From contig OY292276.1 of NCBI GenBank assembly GCA_958496175.1, positions 26,988,001 through 27,052,000 of the forward strand: DNA of 64,000 bases, in the 5' to 3' direction. The position numbers were made by a program, and so were the translations under genes. Origin of the DNA: Sisyra terminalis. Taxonomy: Eukaryota > Arthropoda > Insecta > Neuroptera > Sisyridae. The notes below the pieces were generated by a model. That model did no database searches, was not told where the DNA came from, and saw only the letters and a program-made list of their open reading frames with translations. Shown here one piece after another: positions 11,895 to 24,090 of this stretch (the stretch's first letter is position 1; every line of letters starts with the position of its first letter).

Positions 11895-12373
11895 AAGCTT
11901 GCCCTCGGTTTACGCTGGTTTCATTAACGCCAATTCACAGTAATGCCATATACAAATCCCCAGTTTAACAGGGTATATACTGGGCTTCCCCGGAACCCGG
12001 GGAAGTACCAAGACAACTGGTCAGGTTGATGGTCCAGTGATAACGTATTTACCGGATTTACAGAGCTGCTACGACATATGTACATTTATTAAGCGTAGCG
12101 CTACAATTTATTTTTTCTATTTAATATTTTTCGCGTAAATTATTGGTAAAGTTACAATACCATATCTAACAAAAGTTCAGAAAAAGTTATTTTTGAAATT
12201 TCACTTTTTACTTTGACAATTTTATGATTGTTTCACAATTACATATTTGTAATTTTTTGAATGAGATGGAACCTAACTTCATACCTCCCATTATAATTAG
12301 GTTCAATTTACGCCGATTCAGTTTACACCGTTTTTTTAGAACCGGAACTCCGGTGTAAACCGAGGGCTACCTG
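11895..12373. mobile_element. MITE with pogo/Tigger-like ends (family 2)
   Basis: A 479-bp element with TA at 12374-12375 on the right and sharing TA 11893-11894 with the preceding MITE on the left. The right end in reverse complement is CAGGTAGCCCTCGGTTTACA; the left end has the matching GCCCTCGGTTTACGCTGG but its first six bases have mutated. Deeper inside, GTGTAAACTGAATCGGCGTA-like motifs are present at the right and their counterparts are weaker at the left. A perfect 9-bp stem hairpin sits inside at 11985-12005. No coding capacity. Confidence 0.75.
11985..12005. repeat. Perfect GC-rich hairpin inside the family 2 MITE
   Basis: CTTCCCCGG, the triloop AAC, and CCGGGGAAG form a perfect 9-bp stem, striking in such AT-rich surroundings. 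It lies about 90 bp from the left end of the 11895-12373 MITE. Confidence 0.8.
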
Positions 12374-12522
12374 TACTTTGAATCTATGAAAATATGAAAT
12401 ATTCACCTAAGTCTACCTATAAGGTGGATTGAAACAATACTTAAGCTGTGGCACGCATTTTGTCAATGTTTTCATATTTAGAAATTAAAAATAACATACA
12501 TACTCGTTGCCTATGCCCTATT

Positions 12523-12690
12523 CAGCGGTCGCCAAACTTTATGATCTCATGGCCCACTAAATTCATAATTGAAATCTCGCGGACCACTAATAGGATTTAT
12601 TAAGTGTTAAATATATTATAATAAGAATGTTTCACATTTCTTTATGGACCAGTGAAATTTTCTTGCGGACCACCACTTAGACGACCTCTG
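12523..12690. mobile_element. Short hAT-type MITE
   Basis: A 168-bp unit running from CAGCGGTCGCCAAACTTT to GACGACCTCTG. The ends pair as CAGCGGTCGCCAAA and CAGAGGTCGTCTAA, an imperfect ~14-bp TIR of the CAGNGGTCG type seen in hAT-derived MITEs. The interior has the ATGGCCCACTAA and GCGGACCACC boxes common in such elements. Flanks GCCCTATT and TCCTATAT share CCTAT, so an 8-bp duplication may have decayed. Confidence 0.65.
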
Positions 12691-13174
12691 TCCTATATAA
12701 ATCTTATTGATTTTTTTTGCTAGTTAAGAAATTTGATTAACATTTTAACTATTATAATTGATAATTGTGAAATTATAATGTATTGATAAAGAAATTAAGT
12801 AGGTATATACGAAATATATTGAACTGGTTTTAAGAAAATATTTCTGCCAATACCTCTTAGTATATTTTTTTCTTTTGTATATTTTTAACGGAAATAAATG
12901 TAAAAATATTTCGTAGGAGTAATTTTTTGATAAATATAAGTGTATTAGGTGTATAGGGTAAATATTTTAGGTTGTAGGTATTTCGTCGTTTGAATTTCTC
13001 GTTTGAGAGAAATATATAACTTGTGATTTTCGGTTTTCAAAAAGGTAATTATTTTTTGTGAAATTTCATGCGTGAACAAGAGAGTTAAGAGGTTGTATTA
13101 TACCCCTGGTATTATCCACGTGAACTAAGTAGAAAGAGGATCTAAACTCTTAACTGACGCGGATATAATGGATA

Positions 13175-13297
13175 ATGTCAGAACCAGACGAAAGGCGTTG
13201 TCGTTTCAACTCAAAGAGTCCGTGTTGTGCTTGTAAGTTTTCTCTCAAGTACTTCTGCGTCCTTTCATATCATAATTCAACATCTCTCATATTATAA
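13175..13297 (+). CDS. Candidate small Cys-rich ORF or first coding exon
   Basis: An ATG opens a 40-codon frame that begins MSEPDERRCRFNSKSPCCAC and ends at a TAA at 13295. Codon 20 overlaps a strong splice-donor consensus, GCTT|GTAAGTTTT, with the GT at 13233, so translation may instead leave through an intron after SPCCAC. The flanking 13.1-14.2 kb is somewhat less AT-extreme than the surroundings and free of recognisable repeats. I do not recognise a family, and with one short frame chance is a real possibility. Confidence 0.15.
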   Translation: MSEPDERRCRFNSKSPCCACKFSLKYFCVLSYHNSTSLIL

Positions 13298-16200
13298 TTA
13301 CAGCCAGTTTTCCAAGTGAAAAAGAAACTTTCAGCAAATAATGTTTTTCTGTCAAAAATCATTCACGGAGTTATGCCTCGTTCGCTTTCTAAAAAGAATA
13401 ATTTTATGTTAAAGAGCTTTGTTTACTTTTCGAAAGTGACTAGATGTGGTGGATGGGAGCTTTTACCCTTTCATTGAATTGAAACATTTATAGAATTCAA
13501 CTGTCATTTAAATACATTAAACGCTTCAATGCTATCATCTTGGAATTTAAATGAGTTTACTCCGTCTTTATAATCGAGGTGTATGGCATGGCGGGTAAAA
13601 GAGTTTCAATAAAGCACAGGATGAGCGAGGATAGATGGATGAATGACATTATTTTATTCACCAAACGAACACCCAGCGACCATTCCTTCCCGACTGTATC
13701 CTGTCGTCGAACGCCAGTTTCCATTGTTTCAAGAAACCCAAGTCCTTTATATTATTAAAGCATTCCATCTTTACCTCGTTTATTTTAATAAAGCCTTGTC
13801 TTGCGGAGCAATCGTTTCAAATTAATGAGACTACTAAACCATTCGTTATCAATTTTCAAGTGATTTATCTTTTTAATTTTTCGCGTCAAATTATTTCCAT
13901 TCTGCTTTTCCATCAATTGAAAATTATCATAATAAACAAACGTGACGCAATTTCGCATTTAAAACAGCCAACCGAAACCGAAAGAGAAATGGTTTTTGAC
14001 GGCATAAATGATGGTACAAATATTACATGAGTGCGACGACAACAATTTGTCAACAAAAATATAATGCGGAAGTTCCACCAGCAGCCATATTAGCCTGAAC
14101 ATTTCCATTCTGAAACGGGTATGAGATTGAAAGACGAGAATAAAGAGAAAATGGGCGATGGATAGATGATGCTTGTTGGTAGGCACCAAAGGAGAGTGAA
14201 GTTTTCTGGATTGGTTTGACGTTAACTAAGTGATGGTCGTTGTTGAGAAAAGCCCCTCTTCTTTACTTTGATAAATCACTTTTATTTCCGCTCAAATTTC
14301 GACCAAACTTATTATCTGAAATAAACTTCAATACAGACTCGGTTAGTTTTTATTTACATCCTAATTCATTGCACATCCAACTTCAATTTCGTTAACCAAA
14401 AAAAAAAATGTATAAAAACCTCAAATAATATCAGCTACTTTAATATACACCAACTTAAATCAAATATAAAATTTCTATATCAATCACAAATAGAAACAAA
14501 ATAAAAGCAATTACACAAAGAGAGTATATTACACGAAGAATGATTTGATGGTTTATATTCAAATTGAAAACCATTCTTGCTTTATAAATGGAATAGAGAA
14601 TATACATCAGCAAATAGACAAAACAAACTCTGAACTGTATTTCCGAGGATAAAAGCTATTCATCACTAATCCATAAGCAGCAGCATATATCCCATTTAGG
14701 TTGCTAGAAATGATTTGTTTTAGCTATCTAGCTTTGAATCATCCATTTGGCATTTCAAAGTAGCCCCGGAAGGCAGAACAGTAATTCTTTGGTTTGCAAC
14801 AAATATATCTCTTTTACATCTAGATAATGTTACAAAGCCACTAATTAAACGTCACAAGTATACTGTATGGTTAAGAAATTCTTATCGAAATGTACATATT
14901 TTAATGGAAGCTACAGCGGCATCTCATAATATTTTATAATAGATGCAGTAGAAGTTTCTACAGAATTAAATACGTTGAGTATTTTAAGTTTATTTTTTCA
15001 CCAGTAAATTATCACTAGTAAATATATTTCACAAAAGAAATAAAAGTTGAATGAAATATTCACGCTCTTTAAAAAAATACGTATTTTGGAAAATTATCTC
15101 TGGAAATCTATGAAATTTTTTGGTACTTGGTATTTCAAATAACCATAAGCTTGTAGTAAGATAAAATATTGCTTTCAAAAGTTGACATTTTTTGTCAATT
15201 CTAAGAGAATTCCGACGTTATTAGAATATTTAAATAATTGTGGTTAATTGATGAATATTTCACGAAATATTATATCTTATTCCCTTTTCTTATGACGTAT
15301 ACCAATCATAACCACATATTAAGTTTAAATTTTTACACTTCTCTGTATTTTACCAAGGCTAAACTGGACGAGACTAATGTTGGCTCCAGCTTCAGCTCCG
15401 GATTAAGTCATCGTTAAGTAGTAACTCCAACTTCGGTTTTGACATCAATATATACTATAAGAGAACATTCATAAGTAACGAGACCAATTTTGCTATTTTA
15501 TATATCATCCTTTCCCGTGGTAAGACAAGATGGTCTATGCATACTAAAAAAGGAAAAAATAAGATAACTATTACATGTCTTCTTTTCTTATAACATAGAA
15601 GTATCACTATCCACTGCAGTCAATCATTAATTTAATTTAAATGAATATTTAAGACTAAATAATTGAGAATTCAAAGAAAATATTAATGGGACATAAATAT
15701 TAGATAAAAACCCGGAATAAATTTCAATGATTTTTATCCTCCAAATTCGGTTCGGATAAGTATAAATAAAGTATCAATATATTAGCTGCGGTTCCTCGAA
15801 AATTTCTCCAGTGCTTGTTTTTCAATTCTAATATTTGTAGGTATTTACACCACAATACATTTGAATATTATTTGTACTCAAAAGTAAGCCACAAATAACA
15901 CAAATTCTAAAGAATTTGTAGAGGTGGAACGCACAAAAAATGTACATTGCAAAAGAAAACAAGCTTTAGATCTCCGTGTAAAACAATTTAAGTGTTTTGT
16001 TTTTACTCATGCTTTATTAAATTATGTTGTCCTAAATTTATCCTCTTAATTTAGCTCTTCGTTTCCGATATCTTGAAGCTAGTATGGACATGTGGAATCC
16101 AGTTATGGGGAAAAGCTTTCAATTTCAACGTAGAAATACTCAAAGGTTTCATTCCAAACATTTTGACAAATTTTCAATATCCTCTGTTGTGTTAACAATA

Positions 16201-19087
16201 GCAAAATACATGAGGATATTGAAACGATAACTATATAAATTTTTCAATACTTTTAATAAACCAAGGCATAATAGGTACCAGAAGCAACTCTTTGGATACA
16301 TTTGTTTTAAATCTGTTGTTTTACAAAAAAAAAAAATGGTAGTTTTTAATGTATTCAAATTATGAAACTTATTCTTCAGTAACATTCTTGAAAAGACTGT
16401 TTTAATTACACCTTATTCCGCATTTTATTGTTATAAAGTTAAACTTTCAACTATATAAAAGCTACACAAAGTGGTTCTAATTATTTCACTTTTCTCATTC
16501 AGTATAATAAAATTACGACTACATATTGCTTCTTTTTTAAAATAATTTTAAAGGAACGTAAAACTTTCCATTCCAATAATAAATTCATACTTTAAATGTG
16601 GCGCTAAAATACAATACTTATTTGTTTATAACATCCCATGCGATTCTGTGAGGGGATGTAATTCATTGGGGGCGATATTGTCCATCTATGGAACTTTCTA
16701 TGCTAATTGTAACATTGACAGACATGAGGGGCGTAGAAAAGAAAATATACTGAGGAAAAAGGAAACGCTATATAAAAAAGTAACATATTTTCCAATACAA
16801 TTTCATCATTGAAACCAAAATTTTTTGTGTAAATCATTTTGAAAAGATTAGAATACCATATCAACTCTTTACTCGAATTTTATAATGATTTTCCTACCAA
16901 AGCTTTACAATAAAAATGACATTAAATTATCACTTTTCCGTTCTTAAATTCAGACACCCATTATTTTATTAGTTTTATTAAGATTGAGCCTATTGTCCTT
17001 ATTAAAACGGAAGTGTGTATTAAAATTGAAACTGGAATATATTTAGCGCAATGTTCATTTAATTAGTGACGATATTTTTGAATAAAATAAATGGTGCGTT
17101 TTTAGAGAGAGAGAATTATTGATGTGCACATATATATTTAGTTAAATAACGTAATGTAGTTGTTATAATTGCAGAAATCGTCACAAACGGAAATCCTATG
17201 TTCAATAATTTAACACATAAATATATATTAATGCCTATTACTGCCTATATTGTAGCGTATTAACCCTTTATTTACCAAATGTAACCGTATTTTGATATAT
17301 TTTATTGTTTCGATGATTTAAGTAATAATCCTCTTTGTTTAATCTGCTTTTATCGCTACATTTTTTATTTTATTTTATAATAAATATTTATTGTTGTGGC
17401 TTTACATCTATTTATTTAAGTGTTAAAAAATGTGAATTATATACATTGATTCTTTTTTTTTAAATAATAAACCGTTGATTTTTTGCTTAATATATTTGAA
17501 ATAAGTTCAATAACGTTTATAAACTTTATAAAAAAAAACTAATATAAAAGAAGAAAATTACGGTTTATTTTTACACTTATTGTTGGATATCAAATATGTA
17601 AGTATATAAAAGACCTCTTGCTGTTTGAATGAAGTCAATATTTCTTTATTTTTTCCTAGTATCATATAGTTTCTTGTGTAAAAAGGATAAGTTGCAGAGA
17701 AAATCGCAATACTCTTTTTATAAAGATAGAATTAAATGTGTACATTTTCTTTAGCATTGACGCAGAAAATTACATTCCCTCATATAACCTCTTACCCACT
17801 CCCGCAAAGTGTGGTTGTACCTATTTGAGTTAAAAGCAAGTCTGTACGAGAATTTCCAGGATGAATAGACTTCAGGAAAAAAAAGAAGTAGTTCTTTCAA
17901 CGTGGAAATAGAGTTTTGGTTGTTTATTAAGACGTATATCGTGTAGCTTTTAACGAATAAATATTTATGGGGAAAATATAAATTTTTTTCAAGAAAGCCT
18001 TTTGCAGAATTTACCTTAATGTTTTATTCATTTGGTGAATAAAATGTTAATTTGTTTTTTTTCTTTTTTGTTGCTTAAATCGTATTGTGAGAGGCAAATA
18101 AATAAGGCTATATTTTAATATGGACACAATTGGAAAATTTTGGAAGTTTTATATTTGCCACTGGGAATGAGTTTGGGTGAAGTCACGCGATAGACGACAC
18201 GAATTTTCCATGGAGTCCGATTTAAATATTTGAATAATTCACTGCTGGGCTATGTCACACAATCTGACAACATCCTTTCGCTTTGGAAGTACAAGAAAGT
18301 GTGGTGGATGATGATGGTGACGTGATTTGTTCGGGGTTTTATTTTCGTTATATGGTATTCACCAAAATAGGCACCTACGGTCGTATTTCGTACCTTAAAA
18401 TGCAGTCACATGCTCTGAATCAAAACTTTTATATTATCATCAAATTTTCATGTTAATGCGCCTTTTATGTAAATATCTGTACACCCTTAAAATATTTTTT
18501 TCAGTAACGAACATCCATATTGACAGTGCGACGCATTTTATTTTTTTATCTAAGGGAATAATAAATATTTGTTTGGATACTTTATGAGATTCTTAAAAAA
18601 TTTAAAGTCCTTTTTCAAATGATTAATGTCTGTTTTAAGATCTATAATACAACACCGGGTCGAATTAATAAAATATTTATAGATATACATAAATCCACTT
18701 CAAGGTATTGCGCTTATTTTATCACATGACATATTAACTTTGTTCTACTGTAAAGTACACATATTTAAAATAACTTTAAATGAAAATATTGTTACAAGAA
18801 ATAACTTTTCTTATATTTAATTTATTCTATTATGGTGTATGAAATTTTGTAGTTCATCTCAATAAATTTTATTGTTATGTATATGCACCATCTTGAATTA
18901 ATAATTGTGTTTTTGTTTATAGAAAACGAAAGAACCTTGAAATTAAAATTTATCTTCGTATTTAAATTTGAAAGAACTGTCAGTTCAATATATTTAATAT
19001 ACTATTTACACTTAGTGTACCTCATTGTGCATATATTATGACATATTTGTTCCATTTTTAAAAAAATGCTATTTTCTTTTAAAGGTT
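13298..19087. other. Long stretch without identifiable genes or repeats
   Basis: About 5.8 kb with scattered ORFs of 60-78 codons that lack motifs. No TIR pairs, RT or transposase fragments, or SINE copies were seen. Segments near 13640-14220 and 18120-18340 have more balanced composition and could be conserved non-coding DNA, but a single sequence cannot show this. Confidence 0.4.
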
Positions 19088-19131
19088 TCTTATCGTCGCT
19101 TTATAACTACTTAGCTTCTTAATGGTTTTTG
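19088..19131 (-). mobile_element. SINE tail fragment
   Basis: TTATCGTCGCTTTATAACTA followed by CTTAGCTTCTTAATGGTTTT is the reverse complement of the 3' tail of the SINE copies at 2449-2606 and 49776-49866. The tRNA-like head is absent. Confidence 0.5.
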
Positions 19132-19534
19132 GTAGGGTCCGACCAAAACTCGGGGTCCGAAGCCAACCATTCTTTCTGTATGGAAAATGATAGTACCGGA
19201 TGCCTCACTTCAAGCACTGGTTTTTTGCTTGTTTGGGTAACCCAAACAATTGGTAAACCCAAAAGACTATCTAAAACTGAATTGTATCATATATAGAGCC
19301 GATGTATTCCGTAAGCACAACATTAAACCTGAAGTTGTTTTTTCTTCAATTTACCGAGTTTTTTGTCCTTTTTCACAGTATTTTTGTATCTCCTCTCTAA
19401 GATGGTATAGCAGTAGAGGCAAAATTGTTATGGTTGGTTTATTAACATATATGAAACAGTTCAATATGACTGTTACGAGAGAGCGCTTGGTCGTTCTGGG
19501 GGCCTTTCATAAAAGTTCCTAAGCGCTGCATCCT

Positions 19535-19895
19535 AAAAAAAACTATTGTATCCCAACTTTTTTTCTAGTTTCAATTAGTCAGGTCTGCTTCTGAGATAAA
19601 TTTCAGCAGACAGATGATTGAACCTTTATATATGTTTCTCAGTTCATGTCCTGGTGGTTCAAAAGAGCTGAAACGGCTTTAAGTCATAGCTGGACAGTAC
19701 GTGGGATGTATAATAGAAAATAGTACGTGGGATGCAATTTCCTCGTGCCCACCGCATTTTTTGCATTCACTTGACATAGTATTTATGCCTATAGTTTGGA
19801 GATGCTTTCTCAAATTTGGTGTCCTGTTAATAGAGCTACCAGAATTTTGATGTCCTTTCTTCTTAGGTTTATAAGTCTTTTATTATGGCCTTTCA
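19535..19895 (-). mobile_element. Non-LTR retrotransposon 3' fragment, copy B
   Basis: The minus strand encodes, in shifting frames, KDLINLRRKDIKILVALLTG, then a motif reading NLRKHLQTIGINT, then SSECKKCGGHEEIASHVL, and ends with LLKFISEADLTN and a stop. The order LLTGHxxLRKHL, CxxC...H, then a terminal L-x-FISEAGL motif is the C-terminal zinc-knuckle-like tail found after RNase H in several RNase-H-bearing non-LTR elements (R1/LOA/I groups). The copy is 5' truncated and frameshifted. It matches the 3722-3880 fragment over about 150 bp. Confidence 0.7.
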
Positions 19896-20709
19896 GAGGT
19901 TTCTCTTATAATTTTTTAGAATTTACTTCTTGAGTAATTATTCCATGATTATGATTTCCTCATTTTGAGTCCACTGGACTGTTCGATTTAGTGTTGTGTA
20001 CATTAACACTTTTATACCTAATTCTGGACTCATTTGTGGCATACTTGAATCTTCCTTTGCAAAACCCACCTGCCTCTTTGTTTACCACTTAAGAGTTTGT
20101 CTGGTAGGAATAGATCGCTTTAATTGGAGCTGGGTTATTTAAGAAGAGTTCTATCGTTTTTTTTATATTTTCTTCTCATGTTTTCCTGTAGGTATATGAT
20201 GATGGTTTAGAATTGGTTTAAACTTCTGCTTGAAACTGTTTAGACTTGTGCGCATTTTCCTCAAGCCTAAGACAATCTATACGTTTTTTTGGAGTTTTCT
20301 CGCTTTATTCCAGCGTCTGGTTCATCATTTGTTTTTGATCCATCAGGGAACCATACTATAACATTTTATTTTATTTTATTTTTCTCTTGCTAATAGTTTC
20401 TTTCTTTTTATGGTCTCGAAAGACATTCCAAAAATGAATATAGTTTTCATTTAGTCCGTCTCTATGAATAAATTTATGTATAATGATAATAACTTTTACG
20501 GATAATGATAATATACTTGTTTAGTAAATTTTTTATTATTTTAACAATTTCAGTATTGATAATTTAAGATTATAAACTAATTTTGATAATTAAATTTGAT
20601 AATTTCAATTTTATTGAAAAACATATTGTTGATACTGAGTAATTTAGAGAACCTAACTTTAATTAATCTTTTATAATCTTAATGACTATTTATAGTCTTT
20701 TTGTAATTA

Positions 20710-20857
20710 TTTTGTCTTTTAGTAACTGTAGCGTTAATAAAAATTCGTAAGCCAAGAAATATTCGAAACACTGCTCGTTTCTATATTCAAACCGTCCTCC
20801 AAATTCGACTAAATCAACCTATTTCGAAGTGGTCATCTTGGCCACTCGTCCACCAAT
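20710..20857 (-). mobile_element. tRNA-derived SINE copy, diverged and interrupted
   Basis: On the minus strand the head reads GGACGAGTGGCCAAGATGAC and the central block appears as TTAACGCTACAGTTACT. Between them a ~40-bp segment replaces the normal B-box region, so the internal promoter is broken. Confidence 0.55.
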
Positions 20858-21454
20858 AAATAATAAATCCATTTTTCCATTATTGTCCTAACATTCAAAA
20901 AATTTATTAATCTAAACATATTGAATTTTTATGGCGCATTCATGTTAAAATTGCAAATTCTCGTGAAAAAATTTTTTCGATGGTTTGTTTTTAGGTTTTG
21001 CATAGATTTGAAATTAAGTGTCATTTTGTACAGATTAATTTAAATTTTATGGATTGTGGAAAGTATTTTTATACATTCTGAAAGTCAAATTGCTCAAATT
21101 CTTCACAATTCATTTAAACCCCAATCGTGTTTAAAATACATGTGTGGAATGTGAAGTTAATTTTTCTTTATTAAATTTATCGTTTATTTACAATTAATTG
21201 TGACTCATAATATCATAAAATGAAAAATAAAATTTAAAATTCGTGCTTTAATGTTAAATAAGCGGTTCGACTTGCGCTCCATATTTAAAGAGGTTTTAAT
21301 TAAATTCAAATTTATACCCTGTTTTTCAAATGGAAAAAAAGTATATTTATTATTTATAGTTTCATTGTATTTAATAGCTGAATCAAGTGAACGTAAGGAG
21401 TATGGTGAGGAAAGGAAACTTACTTTTACGCGCTATCTGAGTGCTCATCTTTGG

Positions 21455-21596
21455 TTCTCCAGGACCTTCTGGGTATAAGCTAAGAAATGTCCTTAGGGAC
21501 TTTGATTATCTGCTGAGTTTCATTTCAGAAGCAGGTCTACTAGAAGTAACGCTGGGGAGTAAAAAATCTTCTACAGAAGCATCTAAAACACATTAG
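21455..21596 (+). pseudogene. Non-LTR retrotransposon ORF2 C-terminus, copy C
   Basis: An open frame from about 21455 to the TAG at 21594-21596 contains KLRNVLRDFDYLLSFISEAG, the best-preserved version of the C-terminal motif also found on the minus strand at 3722-3880 and 19535-19895. The upstream part, including a possible zinc-knuckle and RNase H domain, is absent or unrecognisable, and a TGA lies a few codons before. It is the opposite orientation to the other two copies. Confidence 0.6.
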
Positions 21597-23285
21597 TTTT
21601 ATATAATAAAGCTTTAATATGGGTGAATCTAGGGTATATAATTTTGTACAAGGTTTCTTTATACCATAGAAAATGATAAGAAGAAAGAATTTTTGAAATT
21701 TCCGCTCATAAAGAGGTTAAATAGACAATGGAAATTTGCCACTTGTGTTTGTACTTCGAAATATGTAAACTGATGTTTAGGCTTTTGTTCATACATAGAT
21801 AAAGCTCTGTTGTATCAGCGTTTCTGGATATTTATCGTAATTTATATATTTTACTAAAAGTTTTTGTGGGAAGTGGGTTATTTTTGCAGTTAGAGTTATG
21901 ACAATTGATGCTTAGGCATTTAAAGATGTTAAATTATAAATTCCTTATAAAGCTGTATTATAAGTCTTATGCAAAAAAGCTTTCTTAAAATTATTATGAT
22001 ATTTTTCTTTAAATCTTTTTTCTTTTAGGCATTTTTAATTTAACGATTTTTTTTTATATTTTATTTCTTAAATTTTATTTCGTTAAGTTAAAAAATAACT
22101 GCTACAATATTTTTTGATTTTAGTGTAGAACATGTTTAAAAATTTTAAAATTATTTCTAGATCATGAGCATTAGGTCTATTGAACAATTTAAAATACCAC
22201 AAGTTATGATTGAAACGAAAACCTATTAGGATGTTTCAATAAAAAAAATATTATTTGTTCATCAAAAGCTCTTCAAATTTGATTTTTTCAAAACGTGATT
22301 CTTTAATTTGATTGTTATAAGTGCAGTGGTAAAATTTCACCGTTAAAATGTTTCCTGTAGAAACCAATAATGTTGGTTTCTAGAGAGCATTAATGTTTTT
22401 GACCGCAGTCATAATGGTCACTAAATTACAGCACCGTTTTTCGAGAAAACTTTATCCACGGTAAATGTTTTAATTAATTCTATTTAAAAGTGTAGAAAAT
22501 TCGTCTTTTTTGCATTTTTTTTTTAGGATTGAATATAATACAATGCATAATTCCAATAAGATTGTTAATTTGGAAAATTGAATTGTTGAACTTTTTTTTC
22601 GTTTTGGTTATGATATTTTTAGTAAATTAAATGAGGACATTTTTCAATTTAAAAACAGATGAAAAAAGTAGACAAGATAGTCCTACGTTTAAAACGATAG
22701 TTTATCTTGATTACATTGTCTGGATAGAAGGAGTGTTCGTAAGTAATACGACAAATGGATCCTCTGAACATGTTATATTTTCAAGTTCAGTGCATTTGTA
22801 CTTGATTGTAATAGAATTCGTTGATGAAAATACAAAACAAGAAAGATTTTGATAGATATATATGTAGAGGCTTTTTGTTGTCTGATAATGTGGTTATTCT
22901 TTTTTCCATTTAAGTTCTTCAGCTTGAATTCATCCACGACATACTCACCAAATTACACGACGTGAATATCATTCCAGACAAATTTATTTGCCATAAATGC
23001 TATAAATTGCATCGAAATCATTCCAAGCGAAAACCAACATCTATTCATTTTAAATTCTTCTCGAGTGTCATACTAATGTTCCTTAGAAACAATCATCATA
23101 TAATGGCACTTTAATTTTTAAATTTATTTAATTGTTAATTGCTAAAGTATTTGAGGAAGAATGAATTTCGATTTCACAGTAATAAGACCCGGTCTTATGT
23201 TAATTTTATAACAAAATCCACGCTTGGATTTAATATATTAAAATATTTATGAAAAAGAAGCTATGGAAAAAATCAATTCAACCAA

Positions 23286-23372
23286 ATAGTGGATTAAAAG
23301 TTCAGGTGGCTGTTTCGAATCTGGAAAGTTCCGGGGTAAGAATCTCATAGCAAAAAAATTTTCACCCTAGAG
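23286..23372 (+). mobile_element. SINE-like fragment, low similarity
   Basis: Reads AGTGGATTAAAAGTTCAGGT, then CTGGAAAGTTCCGGGGTAAG and CACCCTAGAG. The order resembles the SINE head, B-box region and central CCCTAGAG block with a central deletion. A hAT-like end begins immediately after GAG, so the SINE may have been the target of that insertion. Confidence 0.3.
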
Positions 23373-23540
23373 CAGTGTTTTTCAACGTGTGGGTCACGAT
23401 CCCTCTGGAGGTTGTGAAGTCTCAGTAAAAAAATAAATAAAAATGATGTACGGATTTGATATTTGTAACAAAATAAACTACAGGCTAGAAGTTGTAGAGG
23501 GATGGAACTCGCCAAAAATGTTTATGCACTAAAGAGGTCA
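23373..23540 (+). mobile_element. hAT-like terminal fragment
   Basis: Starts CAGTGTTTTTCAACGTGTGG then GTCACGATCCCTCTGGAGG, the hallmark of the CAGTGNTTTTCAA/GGGTCACGACCCC ends of hAT-type MITEs. No matching right end was found, so the element is truncated or its right limit lies beyond recognition. Confidence 0.5.
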
Positions 23541-23616
23541 CATTACGAACATAGGGGAAGAATACTATCCTTGAGTCTTGGTGGTTTAAAAATGAGTAAA
23601 TTTACTTTTAATGGTT

Positions 23617-23771
23617 ACTTACCGCCGCCTTAAAATGGCTAATGTTTTTAAGCGAGTAGAAAGTTAATAAAACCCATAAACCGAAAAATATTGAGAAAAA
23701 AAATCTTTAAGAGTTCTAATCTAGCACCAACTAGTTTCAAAGCGGCCACCTTGACCACTCGTTCACTAGTA
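23617..23771 (-). mobile_element. tRNA-derived SINE copy, near full length
   Basis: In reverse complement the head is CTAGTGAACGAGTGGTCAAG followed by GTGGCCGCTTTGAAACTAGT, TGGTGCTAGATT where the B box belongs, then TTATGGGTTTTATTAAC and the tail. The A box is intact and the B box decayed. Confidence 0.65.
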
Positions 23772-24090
23772 CGCTAAAAATTATTAGATGAATAAGTTCC
23801 TTTTTCATATTTTGACTGATATGTGAGGTGAGGGAAAGGATTCACCAAATTATTAGCGGACGAATTTAGCAGGGTTCCATCTAAAGGGTAAGCAGGGTTG
23901 TGAGGTGTTCTGTTTAACCGGGAATGTCACCGATTTTTAGCCTTGTGTCCCGTGTGAATTTAAATTTACATCCGGAGATACAATTGAAAGAATTTTAAAA
24001 TGCATTGAAAACCACGATATCAGCAGTTATGAAATATATCAACTTAAAAACACAGCAGTCTTACAATAGGCCAATTAAAATAAGAAATAT

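Noticed and set aside
11726..11968. 80-codon plus-strand ORF
   Set aside because: Its C-terminal half is a translation of the MITE right TIR (the same peptide pattern recurs in the ORF at 32780), so it is not a gene.
19231..19247. Palindrome GTTTGGGTAACCCAAAC
   Set aside because: Perfect but only 17 bp with no context such as a promoter or duplication; probably chance.
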